Positions 8,801 to 17,712 of a stretch of 64,000 nt of DNA are shown here, one piece after another. Positions within the stretch are counted from its first letter, which is position 1, and the number at the start of each line of letters is the position of its first letter. Under the pieces are notes generated by a model. The model did no database searches, was not told where the DNA came from, and was given only the letters and a program-made list of their open reading frames with translations. The position numbers and the translations under genes were made by a program. This DNA comes from Chitinophagaceae bacterium (GTDB lineage: Bacteria; Bacteroidota; Bacteroidia; Chitinophagales; Chitinophagaceae): assembly GCA_016702745.1 (NCBI GenBank), contig JADJDJ010000003.1, positions 310,001 to 374,000 of the forward strand. Direction: 5' to 3'.

Positions 8801-10235
8801 GTTTGAACATCTTTCCTTCAATACCGGTAAGGGTTAAGATGGGCAGATAAACAATCAGGATAATGATCTGACCGAAAACTGCAGAGTTCATCATCTTACC
8901 TGCTGCAGATTCTACTTCATCATTCAACTGTGGCTGGGTAATATGGGTAAGCCCTGTAAAATGCTTGTTATGAGACAAGCGGTGCAGTACAGCCTCCACG
9001 ATAATCACTGCTCCGTCCACAATCAATCCAAAATCCAGTGCACCCAGGCTCATCAGATTGCCTGATACACCAAAGGCATTCATCATGATCACAGCAAATA
9101 ACATGGATAGTGGAATCACAGATGCCACTATCAGCCCGGCCCTGAAATTTCCCAGGAAGAGAACCAGTACAAAGATCACGATCAATGCTCCTTCGAGCAG
9201 ATTGGTCTTTACCGTACCGATGGCATTGTCCACCATCTTCGTGCGGTCATAAAAAGTTTCCAGCAGTACTCCTTCCGGCAAGGTTTTTTTAATTTGTTCA
9301 ATCCGCTGCTTTACCTGTTTCACTACCTGCTCGGCATTGGCGCCTTTCAGCATCAATACTACAGCGCCAGCCACTTCTCCTTTATCACTATAAGTCATCG
9401 CCCCGTAACGGATGGCATGACCGATTCTCACTTCGGCCACATCTCTCATTAAAACAGGAATACCAGTTGCCGTAAATCGTACCGGGATTTTTTCCAGTTC
9501 TTCCATGCTGGCAGCCAGCCCTTCTGTCCGGATAAACAGGGAAGTGGGTCCCTTTTCAATATATGCACCACCGGAATTCTGATTATTTTTTTCAAGAGCC
9601 AGAAAAACATCCGCGATAGTCACGTTCATGCTTTTCAATCTTTCCGGAACCACGGCTATTTCATATTGTTTGAGGTAGCCACCAAAACTGCTCACATCAG
9701 CCACGCCAGGTGTGCCCAATAATTGTCTGCGAACAATCCAGTCCTGGATTGACCGAAGTTCGGTGAGGTCATACTTCGTTTCATACCCTTTTGCAGGGCG
9801 AAGTATGTATTGATATATCTCACCCAGACCGGTCGTTGCAGGAGCCAGCTCAGGCCGGCCCGCAGCAGCGGGAATCTGGTCCTTAACCTGTCCCAGTCTT
9901 TCAGATACCTGTTGCCTGGCCCAGTATATATCGGTCTGGTCATTAAACACCACGGTTACCACCGATAAACCAAAACGGGAAATAGAACGCATTTCTTTGA
10001 TGCCCGGTATATTGGCATTTGCCTGTTCAATTGGAAAAGTAACCAGTCTTTCTACTTCCGGTGCCGCGAGCGAGGGCGACACGGTGATTACCTGCACCTG
10101 GTTACTTGTAATATCCGGTAATGCATCAATGGGAAGTTTTTTTAAATTAATGGCTCCCCAAATGATCAGACCAATGGTCAATAGACCAATGATCAGCTTA
10201 TTCCTTACGGAAAAGCGAATAGTCGTATTCAGCAT
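5874..10235 (-). CDS. CusA/CzcA heavy-metal RND pump fused to a TolC-like outer-membrane efflux domain
   Basis: This single intact protein has 1453 residues. Residues about 1-1045 are a complete HME-RND pump: the first transmembrane segment is followed by KLPIDALPDIT, and the TM4 proton-relay motif DFGLIVDGAVIIVE lies near residues 400-415. The porter-domain segment MRFNELISG-RQD is typical of the CzcA branch. After the last RND helix a basic stretch leads into a second hydrophobic segment ending SGLHAQ. A TolC/CusC-like domain (about 1065-1453) follows, with two long coiled-coil-forming repeats. The pump exports metal ions from the periplasm or cytoplasm using the proton gradient. Fusion of pump and channel means the operon needs only the separate CusB-like adaptor. 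Family is certain; Cu versus Zn/Co/Cd specificity is not. Confidence 0.93.
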   Translation of the reverse strand: MLNTTIRFSVRNKLIIGLLTIGLIIWGAINLKKLPIDALPDITSNQVQVITVSPSLAAPEVERLVTFPIEQANANIPGIKEMRSISRFGLSVVTVVFNDQTDIYWARQQVSERLGQVKDQIPAAAGRPELAPATTGLGEIYQYILRPAKGYETKYDLTELRSIQDWIVRRQLLGTPGVADVSSFGGYLKQYEIAVVPERLKSMNVTIADVFLALEKNNQNSGGAYIEKGPTSLFIRTEGLAASMEELEKIPVRFTATGIPVLMRDVAEVRIGHAIRYGAMTYSDKGEVAGAVVLMLKGANAEQVVKQVKQRIEQIKKTLPEGVLLETFYDRTKMVDNAIGTVKTNLLEGALIVIFVLVLFLGNFRAGLIVASVIPLSMLFAVIMMNAFGVSGNLMSLGALDFGLIVDGAVIIVEAVLHRLSHNKHFTGLTHITQPQLNDEVESAAGKMMNSAVFGQIIILIVYLPILTLTGIEGKMFKPMAQTVSFALIGAFLLSVTYVPMVSSLFLSRRIRHTANWSDKMMGFLQRMYQPVLSLALRFPRFLMAAVLGLFLITLLILSRLGGEFIPKLQEGDFAVDARILTGSSLTETIKTTQKAVKILESRFPEIEKIVTRVGASEIPTDPMPVEMTDIIITLKPKSKWTSASTYDELANKMSHALQEIPGMTSGFQFPVQMRFNELISGARQDIVCKIFGEDLDSLSTYANRLATVIHTVKGAKDVYVEVVTGLPQIVVKYHREALAHYQLTVADVNQVIRTAFAGESAGMVYENERRYDLVVRMKDESRQDLTDVQQLLIPTPGGLQVPLYQVATVEIKEGPNQIQREDAKRRIIVGFNVRGRDVESVVRELSEKEKQQLDLPSGYYVKYGGQFENLVEAKQRLSLAVPAALLLILVMLYFAFRSLKQGILIFTAIPLSAIGGVLALWTRGMPFSISAGVGFIALFGVAVLNGIVLISEFNKLKQQGLHDIKHIVMEGTKIRLRPVLMTAAVASLGFLPMALSQGPGAEVQRPLATVVIGGLVTATFLTLVVLPVLYTWFEHGKRRRHKIKASAIVLLFLSLSSGLHAQKRLTIDEMLIMGAENNLTVRSTAAGANYWKQLQSGVFDPGKTVVGGEYGNLNSVNNDTRFYLSQTFGMPVVYRRQKEWYRSNELAQLQLAGWKKAELNKEIKIAFYQLTDLLERKKLLIKLDSVYSRFSQSASLRLKAGESNLLEKTSADALLQQLILQQQMIDADMLVIQHHLQWLLNTDELVLPSYQQAKKELMAGITDSLLLQQHPQLAYSRRLQQTDQAQTATEKSKLSPEITLEYANQSIIGYQSQDGTTQQYFGGGERFNVFGLSLGLPIFNKAAKARIRAAAITEEVGKLTTEATSLQLKSQLQQAIDEYRKQEQSIRYFEQTGLQHALLITKNAGVAFEKGEISYLDWSVLMNNAVGIQTGYLQALLQYNLSLITLEYLTGK

Positions 10236-10275
10236 GAAATTGATTTGTGCCTTGAGAAAATTGGGTTATATCCAA

Positions 10276-10659
10276 TCAGGCATAACGGGGAGGCTGGAAG
10301 ACAGCAAAGGAGTATTTACGGGCTTTATTAACCTCATTGAAAGAATAAAATTTTTCAGCTAAAACCGGTAATGGTTCAATTTCAACCGTAATTGTATTGC
10401 ACTCGCACACACTGGAAGCGGCAACCAGGCAGCAATCAGCATTGCGAAAAGGCAACTGCTGATCCCGGTCATAGTCTTCATCCACTACAATCGGTTCCAT
10501 GTAATGAATTTTGATAAAATCCCAAAAGCTGATGGAAGGGTCTTCCTGCTTGTGTTCCTGAAAGTGCTGGAACAGGACCGGTATTTTGAACAGGTTATGT
10601 ACTTCTGCAAAAGACAGAAGATAAACTGAAAGAACAAATATGCCGGTTATTCGTTTCAC
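10276..10659 (-). CDS. Small exported protein of metal-efflux operons, unknown function
   Basis: About 127 residues from the GTG at 10659; a TTG at 10674 is an alternative start that would overlap the candidate -7 box. An N-terminal hydrophobic segment (GIFVLSVYLLSFAEV) looks like a signal peptide. The middle part includes HYMEP and DRDQQLPF. A Cys cluster follows (ADCCLVAASSVCEC), and the protein ends QPPRYA. It sits between the TonB receptor and the CusA-TolC fusion, 40 bases before the latter. Similar short proteins with an HY, a Cys motif and a C-terminal PP recur next to Bacteroidota metal-efflux genes, so a periplasmic metal-sensing or metal-delivery role is plausible. No domain name can be assigned with confidence. 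Confidence 0.7.
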   Translation of the reverse strand: MKRITGIFVLSVYLLSFAEVHNLFKIPVLFQHFQEHKQEDPSISFWDFIKIHYMEPIVVDEDYDRDQQLPFRNADCCLVAASSVCECNTITVEIEPLPVLAEKFYSFNEVNKARKYSFAVFQPPRYA

Positions 10660-10663
10660 CGGG

Positions 10664-10671
10664 TAAATATA
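10664..10671 (-). promoter_or_regulatory. Possible internal -7 box (TATATTTA)
   Basis: Minus-strand TATATTTA, one base from the TAnnTTTG consensus, ends 4 bases before the GTG at 10659. If active it would give an almost leaderless transcript for the pump genes, independent of the receptor. This is weak evidence. Confidence 0.3.
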
Positions 10672-10707
10672 CAAATGATTTTTTTTCGTGGTAAGAAAAA
10701 TCCCGGT

Positions 10708-12977
10708 TTACCTGGTCCTGAAACGAATACCCGCAAACACCCGGATGCCCTCACTGGGACCATACATATAGGCCGGATCAAAGGTCAATGCATAGGGATT
10801 TTCCGCTGTCGATTTGACCTGCCCGTTCGTTTCATATTCAACTTTTTTGTCGAAGGGATCATGTGATCGGGCAATCAGGAATGGCGTATTCCGGGCAGGT
10901 GTCCAGTTCAGCAGATTTTTTACACCGGCAAAAATTTCGGTACGGGCACTGAGGAATTTACTAATCTGGATATTCTGGATACTCCATACCGGTGAACGGG
11001 CTGGTCGGGGATCAAGGGCCGAGATCAGCGGCAAACGCATGGGGCCATAGATATTTCCGGTATAATCAATCGTGATGCCGGCTCCGGGAAATACATAACT
11101 AATAGCCCAGGTTCCACTCCATTTCTCAGTGAGCATTGGTGTTTGTTTTACCCGGCTTCCATCATGCCCTTTTTCTGTTTTGGAAACATCCTGTATAGTA
11201 ATCCCGAATAATGACTTGAAACGATTGCCTCTGTTCAGTTCCAGGTTCAGCGTCAATCCTTTTGAGGAGGAAAACCCACGCAGGTTTTCATAAATTATTT
11301 TGTTCGGATCGGTATCGTAGTCGGCAATGATCTGGTTGCTGAAACGGGAATACCAGACAGCTGCATCTATATTCAGACTGGTACTTTTCCAGCGATGGTA
11401 ACGGGTATAGTTGAGGTTGATATTAAAACTTCTTTCCGGATTCAGTGACTCCTTCACTTCAACTGATCTTGCACCGGTGAGGGCAGCATGTTCTTCCGTA
11501 AACAAACTAACTACCCGGAACCGGTACCCGCATTGACCCGTAGGGTCTGACCATCTTTCAGACTCCATTTCCAGGCAAACCGCGGGGTCAGGATGCTTTT
11601 ATGAATGGGGTGATGATCATACCGGAGACCCATTAACAACAAGTGCTTTGAACTGAGTTTCCATTCATCCTGTACAAAAAGCCCGGGTATGGTATATTTT
11701 TCCGGTTGATTGGTTAAATCAAGAGTATCAATGGTAGCTGTTGAATTATCATCATAATAATTATAACGAACAGCCAAACCGGTCAGCATCTGGTGTGCCG
11801 CACCAACAGGCTTATCCCATAACAACTGCCCAAATGCAACACGTTGTTTGGCCATATAGGGAGTGGTGCCATAATAAGAATCCTGCTGGTGACCGGTTGC
11901 CGAAAAAGAAAAGTATAAAGGTTCATTGACGGGTAGCTGGTACTGACCGATTATTTCCCAGCGGCTGGTAATAATACTTTCTCCATACAAACTGTCGCCT
12001 CCGCGATATGATTTGTTCCAGCGCATATCCCCTCCCCAGCGGTTTTCATAAAAATAACGGCCAGCCAGTGATGCAGTCCGGTTTTTGACCGGTTAAAACT
12101 GATTTTATTAAAAAGGGAAATACGGTGCTGCAGGGTAACATCCGTGAACTGATCTTTGTTATTATCCAATGGATGCTGGTAGTTGAAATAATTAACCCCC
12201 AGCAGCGCTGATGTTTTTTACCGACCCTGTATTTGACACCCAGGTCCAGATTATGCAGCAACCAGGAAGTAGTCATGAAATTAACAGTGAATGCCGGTGC
12301 TTTCTCAGGTGATTTAGTGATGATATTAATCAAACCACCAATGGCTTCTGCCCCATACAAACCGGAGGCGGGGCCTTTCACAATTTCCACCCGGTCGATC
12401 AATTGAGAAGGAATTCCAAACAACCCATACACAGATGCAAGACTGCTCACGATGGGCATACCATCGATGGTGATCATGGTATATGGGCCTTCGAGGCCGT
12501 TGATATGGATATCGCCGGTATTGCAAACACTGCAGTTTAACTGGGGACGAACGCCATTTACATTTTGCAGGGCTTCAAAAATGCTGGGCGACGGATTCTT
12601 TTTCAGGAATTGGGTGGTATACACTTCAACCGGTACCGGGCTATCCGTTTTTTTTACGGCCCGCAGGGTACCCGATACCACCACGGCATCCATTTCTTTT
12701 GGGAAGGCTGGAGCAGGATTAGCAGATGCTCCCGGTTATCCAGGAGAATGGTCTTTTTTTCAAATCCTACCGCTGTCACTATTATTGAATCTGCCCCCGT
12801 ATTGATGGAAAATTTTCCCTGCTGATCAGAAATTACGGTTCCCCCCGACCCGGCGATGATAGTGGCTCCGGCCACCGGCTCTGCAGTCAGCTGATGCAGC
12901 AACTGCCCGTGAATGGACCGCTGCGCCGCTATTGAAAAACTGCCCATGATGCTGATCAGTAAGAGAAATCCCTTCAT
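10708..12977 (-). CDS. TonB-dependent outer-membrane receptor (four frame breaks)
   Basis: The reconstructed protein has about 757 residues. It comprises a signal peptide (MKGFLLLISIMGSFSIAAQ), a CarboxypepD-regulatory-like domain, a plug domain with the Cys pair in QLNCSVCNTGDIHING, the plug end PASGLYGAEAIGGLINIIT, and a beta-barrel. Four breaks each need one extra base in a run on the coding strand: A4 at 12697-12700, A6 at 12214-12219, A5 at 12082-12086, and the TT at 11519-11520 (given as plus-strand positions). After these edits all frames join without stops. TonB receptors import metal chelates or other large solutes. Placement ahead of a metal pump, and the CSVC motif, suggest a metal-related substrate. 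Probable sequencing errors rather than a dead gene. Confidence 0.82.
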
Positions 12978-12979
12978 TT

Positions 12980-12995
12980 TTTAGACTTGTCTAAA
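12980..12995 (-). promoter_or_regulatory. Inverted-repeat operator candidate
   Basis: TTTAGAC-TT-GTCTAAA is a perfect 7-bp inverted repeat with a 2-base spacer. It lies 3 bases before the TonB receptor start codon and just downstream of the candidate -7 box at 13008-13015. A third half-site, TTAGAC, occurs at 13003-13008. The geometry fits binding by a homodimeric metalloregulator, possibly of the DtxR/MntR type, which would repress the receptor-pump operon. The regulator itself is not in the window. Confidence 0.5.
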
Positions 12996-13007
12996 TTTAT
13001 TGTTAGA

Positions 13008-13015
13008 CAAATATA
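13008..13015 (-). promoter_or_regulatory. -7 box (TATATTTG) of the receptor-efflux operon
   Basis: Minus-strand TATATTTG matches TAnnTTTG exactly and lies 30 bases before the ATG at 12977. The inverted repeat at 12980-12995 falls immediately downstream, within the predicted start of the transcript, which is a good position for repression. Confidence 0.55.
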
Positions 13016-13155
13016 AATATAATTTTTGGCTGGACAAATAATATATGTTCGGGGTTGATTTACAGAGTGGTGCACCTGTTTAACAAAGGCATTGCTAAGT
13101 AGTCAAAAAAGCAGCGCCTGTATTGAGGAAGAAATCCGGAATCAATGTATAATGC

Positions 13156-15731
13156 TTATTTCAGTTTCCATCTGATGCCCGCATAAAACATCCTGCCGGT
13201 TACCGGCCCCCAGATCATGGCAGCATCAAAATATGGACCAAAGGGCTGGTCCGGACTGAGGATCGCATCCCGCTGCAGAAAATTGGTCAGGTTCTCCCCT
13301 CCCAGATAAACCTCGGTATGCTTATTCTTTCCCAGTGACTTACTCAGTTGTGCGTTCATTAATACATAAGATGGAGATGTTTGATCACGTTGATGTACCG
13401 GTGGATTGGAAGAGGTAGCCGTGATCCGTTTGGTCCCGATATAATTAATGGTATAATCCATCTTCCAGCCTTTTAGTTCATAAGCCAGGTTGGAAAAAGC
13501 ACGATGCCTCGCGGTAAAAGGTTTACTCAGCAGCTGACTGGTATAGGTCATCTGCACATCATAAAAACGATAGGCCAGCCGCCATTCCAGTTTTTTGACT
13601 GGCTCCAGATTGAGTTCTGCCTGAAAACTGTTGGAGAACGATTTTCCATCGAGATTATAAAAAACAACTTTCCGCGGATTTTCAAGATCAGTAATCACCT
13701 GTTGTTTGAAATCGTTGCGGAAAAAATCAAGGGCCATATTGGCGTTACGTCCGAATAATTTGAATTTCTGATCAATGCTGATGCCTTTATTCCAGGCGAT
13801 TTCCGGAAGTAACCCATAGGCCCGACCTTCGGAAGTTGCGAGAATTTGTACCTGCCTCGCACTGACAAAGACGCTGTTATTCTCGGCAAAAATATTTGCA
13901 GTACGTTGTCCGCGACCGGCACTCATCCTGATCGTGGTTCCAGTAACCGGTTCATACCGGATATGCAAACGCGGGGTGGCAAACCATCCAAACAGATTGT
14001 TATGATCGGCCCGGATACCCGCTACGATATTTAATTTTTCAACCGGAGTAAAAGTATACTCAAAAAAACCACCGGGTACATTCTCCTTTCTTTTGTACCG
14101 GTCTGCCTGAAACTGTTCATCATACTGATCAGATAAAAAACTGAGTCCGGTACGGAATTTATGGATCGTACTTCCAATGATGGACTGGTAAATAAGGTTG
14201 GCATATATATTCTGTTGCTTCCCGTCATAGGTTGTCAGTCCGTAATATGCATCCTGCTGATGATCGAAAACCGAGAACTGTACACCGATACTCTTGTATT
14301 TTTTTCCGGGGAAAACATATCCTGCCTTGGCATAGAGTTCATAGCGATTGGTTTGAATCCCCAATCCGTACAGGCTGTTGCCACCCTGATGAATGTCTGG
14401 CCGGAATCCGGTTTGTCCACCCGTGATATGATCCAGTAATATTTTAAAGCCCAGTTGTGATTCAAACCCTTTGATCCCGTTATAATTCCAGCGATTGACC
14501 GCCGCAAATAAATTACCGGTGGTATTATCCCTGAAACCATCATTATTATAGTCCACATTCGTCCGGGCCTGAAAATTATCATGCAGCATCAGTGCCGTAC
14601 TCCAGCGATCATTTAACTTCTTAGTCAATACCAGATTCAGATCAGTTTTCGTCATATCATTGATATAGGCATTGACAAAGACCCTTTCAGCCGTTTGCGG
14701 TTTCTTTAATTCCACATTGATTTGTCCCGCGATACTTTCAAATCCATTGACGACAGAACCCACGCCCTTGTTCAACTGAATTGACTCCACAAAAGGACCG
14801 GGAATAAAATTCAATCCGAATGCGGTGGCCAGTCCTCTGGGACCAGGCAGACTTTCCACTGTCAGTTGTGTATAGTTTCCACTAAGTCCCAATAACTGAA
14901 TTTGTTTGGATCCTGTTACGGCATCATTGTAGGATACATCAACGGAGGGATTGGTCTCAAAGCTTTCACCCAGATTACAGCAGGCCGCTTTGAACAATTC
15001 ACGTTCAGTCATTACCTGGGTCCGGATCGGACTCAATGAAGACAAATAAGTGGACCGCATCCTGGAGGTAACCGTTACTTCATTGAGTTGTTTTCCGGAG
15101 GCCATTATCACTTTCATTTCAGCTCCATTGTTCACCGTAATGGTATCTGCTTTATATCCCACATAACTAATGATCAGCTGGTTGATATCTTTTACAGAAC
15201 GGATGGAAAAGACACCGGATGAATCGGTGGCTACTGCAGTAGTGGTTCCCAGCCATTGAACCGTTGCTCCGGTGAGTGGTACAAAAGTTCCCTGTTTGTT
15301 TTCTTCCATCACAACACCTTTCACCAGCATATTTTCTGCTAATGTTACTGCTGCTGACCCAGTCATGGTCTGGCCGCCGGCTGTTGCTTTGTCGCGGTAA
15401 GCACAGCAGGAAGGGAGGGCATCATAAACGGCATCCTTTGCTTTTTCAAAATCATTATCGTGGCCGCGATCCGCCACCCGGCATAAGATCCTTTCCAGGG
15501 TCACCTGTTCATGATTAAATGAAACCGTTAAAAGCTGGGTGGTCAGGTTCCAATTTGCGGATTTTACTCCTTTGCGTTCCAGGGCTGCTTTTTCAATTCT
15601 TGTCTTGCACATATCACAGGCACCGGCCACATAGGCAACAGCGGTGGTATCATTCGTGTTTTGCGACCAGCAGTTCTTGCTAAATAAGAAAAGCAGCAAC
15701 AGGAGGATAGTATATGGACGAAAAATCTCAT
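13156..15731 (-). CDS. TonB-dependent receptor with N-terminal HMA metal-binding domain
   Basis: The continuous frame begins at a TTG (15699). The preceding signal peptide lies in another frame from the ATG at 15731, and adding one base to the run at 15721-15725 gives one 858-residue protein starting MRFFRPYTILLLLLFLFS. After the signal comes a heavy-metal-associated domain with CDMC at about residues 39-42. A second Cys pair (LPSCC) ends that region. A CarboxypepD-regulatory-like domain, the TonB plug (with AACCNLGESFETNPSVDVSY) and a 22-strand-type barrel follow. HMA domains bind Cu(I) or other soft metals through CxxC, so this receptor probably handles copper or a copper complex. It ends the minus-strand HMA gene series. 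Confidence 0.88.
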
Positions 15732-15751
15732 TGTATAAATATTAAAATGTC

Positions 15752-15775
15752 AGGAGCGATTATTTAAACGCTCCT
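15752..15775 (-). terminator. Hairpin overlapping the stop of the 15760 gene
   Basis: AGGAGCG/CGCTCCT forms a 7-bp stem with a 10-base AT-rich loop that contains the stop codon of the outer-membrane protein gene. Only a short T-rich stretch follows on the minus strand, so it may attenuate rather than fully terminate before the TonB receptor. Confidence 0.45.
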
Positions 15776-16584
15776 AAAAAGGTCCGCTCAAAGCTGACCT
15801 GCCAGCTGTTATTGGCCATCCGGCTCATGTTGCCGGTTGCCTGAAAACGATAGCCCAGGTTTAATTTGGCATTGCTGTTAAAGATCAGCTGCAGTGCCGG
15901 GGCGATATCCAGATAATTGGTTTTCCGGTCAAGGGTTTGCTGTGATAATATTTCGAGATAGAGATTGAGATTGGTTTGCTTGTAATCCCGGTATTCTTTT
16001 GGAAAAACCAGATAGCCTGCTGAGAGTGCATAGTTCAGTGCCTGGTAATTCCGTTCCGGTATATACAACACTTTATTAAACCGGGAATTATCCAGCAACT
16101 GGGTATGCGTTACCGTAGCAGACACGGCCAGTTTGTGCCAGAGCTGTGTAGCCACCAGACCCAATGCCATTCCTTCCTTATCTCCCATCAGGGTGATTTC
16201 ATCATAATGAAAAGGTGCTTTGGTAGCAGAAAAATTAGCGAAAACCGCCATCCGGAAATGTTTGTGCAATTCATCCTTTGACAAAAAACGATACTTCGTA
16301 TAAAAATTGATGGACTCAGCTTTGAAATCCGGCGTATGCATATTGGAAAATGTGCCGCCGATCTGGAACATCAGTTTCTTACTCACCCCCAGCATCACCT
16401 GAGGCATCAACCGGTGTGAGAAGCGATTGTAAATATTATCACTGGTTACAAAATGATCGGTCAGTTTCAGACTGATGGAATGGGCTGGTATATTCGATGC
16501 CGGTTCTGTAAATACATACAGTTCCTGTGCCTTTGAATTGAAAGCAAAGCAGATCATCAACAACAATAGATTCAACCCTTTCAT
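15760..16584 (-). CDS. Outer-membrane beta-barrel protein of unknown function
   Basis: This 274-residue protein has a signal peptide (cleavage near FNSKAQ). The body is made of alternating amphipathic strands and ends in aromatic-rich strand SFERTFLGAFK, as expected for a small outer-membrane barrel. No CxxC or other metal motif is present. It lies between tlpA-like (10 bases upstream) and the HMA-TonB receptor (about 29 bases downstream), so it is very likely part of the copper gene series. A role in metal tolerance or uptake across the outer membrane is inferred from context. I do not recognise a named family. Confidence 0.72.
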   Translation of the reverse strand: MKGLNLLLLMICFAFNSKAQELYVFTEPASNIPAHSISLKLTDHFVTSDNIYNRFSHRLMPQVMLGVSKKLMFQIGGTFSNMHTPDFKAESINFYTKYRFLSKDELHKHFRMAVFANFSATKAPFHYDEITLMGDKEGMALGLVATQLWHKLAVSATVTHTQLLDNSRFNKVLYIPERNYQALNYALSAGYLVFPKEYRDYKQTNLNLYLEILSQQTLDRKTNYLDIAPALQLIFNSNAKLNLGYRFQATGNMSRMANNSWQVSFERTFLGAFK

Positions 16585-16593
16585 TGCTTCCTT

Positions 16594-17085
16594 TTATTTA
16601 TCGATCAGTTTCTTTAAAGCACTTTCGAGGTTCTTCCCTTCCAGGTCCATGGCGAGCAAGGTTCCGTCACGGTCGATCAGATAAGTGGTGGGGATGGAAT
16701 ATACCTCCCAGTACAAGGCTACGGAAGAACGGTTGATATCAGGATCATTCACCTGCAGCCAGCTGATCTTATCCTGTTTCACTGCATTCAGCCAGTCACT
16801 GCGATCGGCATCAAAGGATACACTGAAGATTTCAAAACCCTTGTCTTTGAACTTTGAATAAATTTTAGACAAACCCCGGTTGGCTACCCTGCAGGGGCCA
16901 CACCAGGAGGCCCAGAAATCAAGCAGTACTACTTTACCCCGGAGAGAACTGAGGCGAAGGGTATCTCCTTTGGCGGTGGGTAAAGCAATTTCTGCTGCCT
17001 TCTGTCCCTGTCTGGGTTGAGCAATCAGTCCTGTATGCAGCATCAGCAGCAGTACAACTGCGAAGAATAGTTTTTGTTTCATCAT
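16594..17085 (-). CDS. TlpA-like thiol-disulfide oxidoreductase
   Basis: This 163-residue exported thioredoxin-fold protein has signal peptide residues 1-22 and then an AhpC/TSA-Redoxin domain. The active site WASWCGPC has its cysteines at about 62 and 65, followed by the cis-Pro region (YSIPTTYLIDRDG). TlpA proteins keep periplasmic cysteines reduced, for example those of copper chaperones and cytochrome c maturation partners. Here it is flanked by HMA proteins whose CxxC sites must be reduced to bind Cu(I), so redox maintenance of those sites is the natural role. Gene intact; start supported by the signal peptide. Confidence 0.9.
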   Translation of the reverse strand: MMKQKLFFAVVLLLMLHTGLIAQPRQGQKAAEIALPTAKGDTLRLSSLRGKVVLLDFWASWCGPCRVANRGLSKIYSKFKDKGFEIFSVSFDADRSDWLNAVKQDKISWLQVNDPDINRSSVALYWEVYSIPTTYLIDRDGTLLAMDLEGKNLESALKKLIDK

Positions 17086-17101
17086 AAATTGAACATCAAA
17101 A

Positions 17102-17130
17102 AGTCCCTTCCCGCAACGCAGAAAGGGACT
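17102..17130 (-). terminator. Hairpin terminator after the HMA gene
   Basis: AGTCCCTT/AAGGGACT forms an 8-bp stem with a 13-base loop, followed on the minus strand by TTTTT. It lies 6 bases after the end of the 17137 gene and before the tlpA-like start, so it may partly separate the two. Confidence 0.6.
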
Positions 17131-17136
17131 ATTATT

Positions 17137-17685
17137 TTATATCATTACATGGTAGATTCTGTTACCCGGACTCATACCATCCCGGGCACAGGCACCGGTG
17201 GCCTTACCTGTTTGTACACAGGGTAACTGGCTTTCCTTACTGATCTTTTTAAATTGCTTTTCGGATACAAAACGCTTATCCACCACCATGATTACCTGTT
17301 CTCCATTCAGGGTTTTGCCATCGCCGTTTAGAAAATGAAATTTGTCATTGCCGATAGCAATTGCCTGATCCTTTACCAGTTTGGTATCATTAAAATTCCC
17401 AGTGAGGCTGAGTCCGCCCACAGAGAAACCGGCATCTTCCACGGCTGCTTTAATGGCATCAATATCCAGGTCAGCGCCCTCTTTGAATACAATACTGAAT
17501 GAGGAATTTTTGATATCTGCCCTGACTGATGCCACAAAGGGTAATTTCAGTACCGCCTTATTGATGGCATTACTGCAAAGTGCACAGGTTAAACCAGTAG
17601 CCTGTAAACTGGCTTTGGAAAACTGTGCCTGTACAGCGGTGAACCCCTGAATGAATACCAGGAGCAGTAAGATCTGCCGTTTCAT
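17137..17685 (-). CDS. Exported heavy-metal-associated (HMA) domain protein
   Basis: This 182-residue protein has a signal peptide (cleaved near AVQAQ). An HMA domain follows with the metal site GLTCALC, cysteines at 34 and 37, and the family's usual beta-alpha-beta-beta-alpha-beta pattern to about residue 95. The remaining 85 residues form a second small domain ending with Cys-containing segments (LPCVQTGKATGACARDG). HMA proteins ferry Cu(I) or sense metals. Being exported, this one should act in the periplasm next to the TlpA-like reductase. It follows the Cys-tail HMA gene by 27 bases. Metal identity is inferred. Confidence 0.85.
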   Translation of the reverse strand: MKRQILLLLVFIQGFTAVQAQFSKASLQATGLTCALCSNAINKAVLKLPFVASVRADIKNSSFSIVFKEGADLDIDAIKAAVEDAGFSVGGLSLTGNFNDTKLVKDQAIAIGNDKFHFLNGDGKTLNGEQVIMVVDKRFVSEKQFKKISKESQLPCVQTGKATGACARDGMSPGNRIYHVMI

Positions 17686-17712
17686 GGGTGAAGGTTGTTT
17701 AGCAATCTGAAA

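Noticed and set aside
12978..13155. Cobalamin riboswitch before the TonB receptor
   Set aside because: The promoter lies only 30 bases from the start codon and no B12-box-like sequence is seen.
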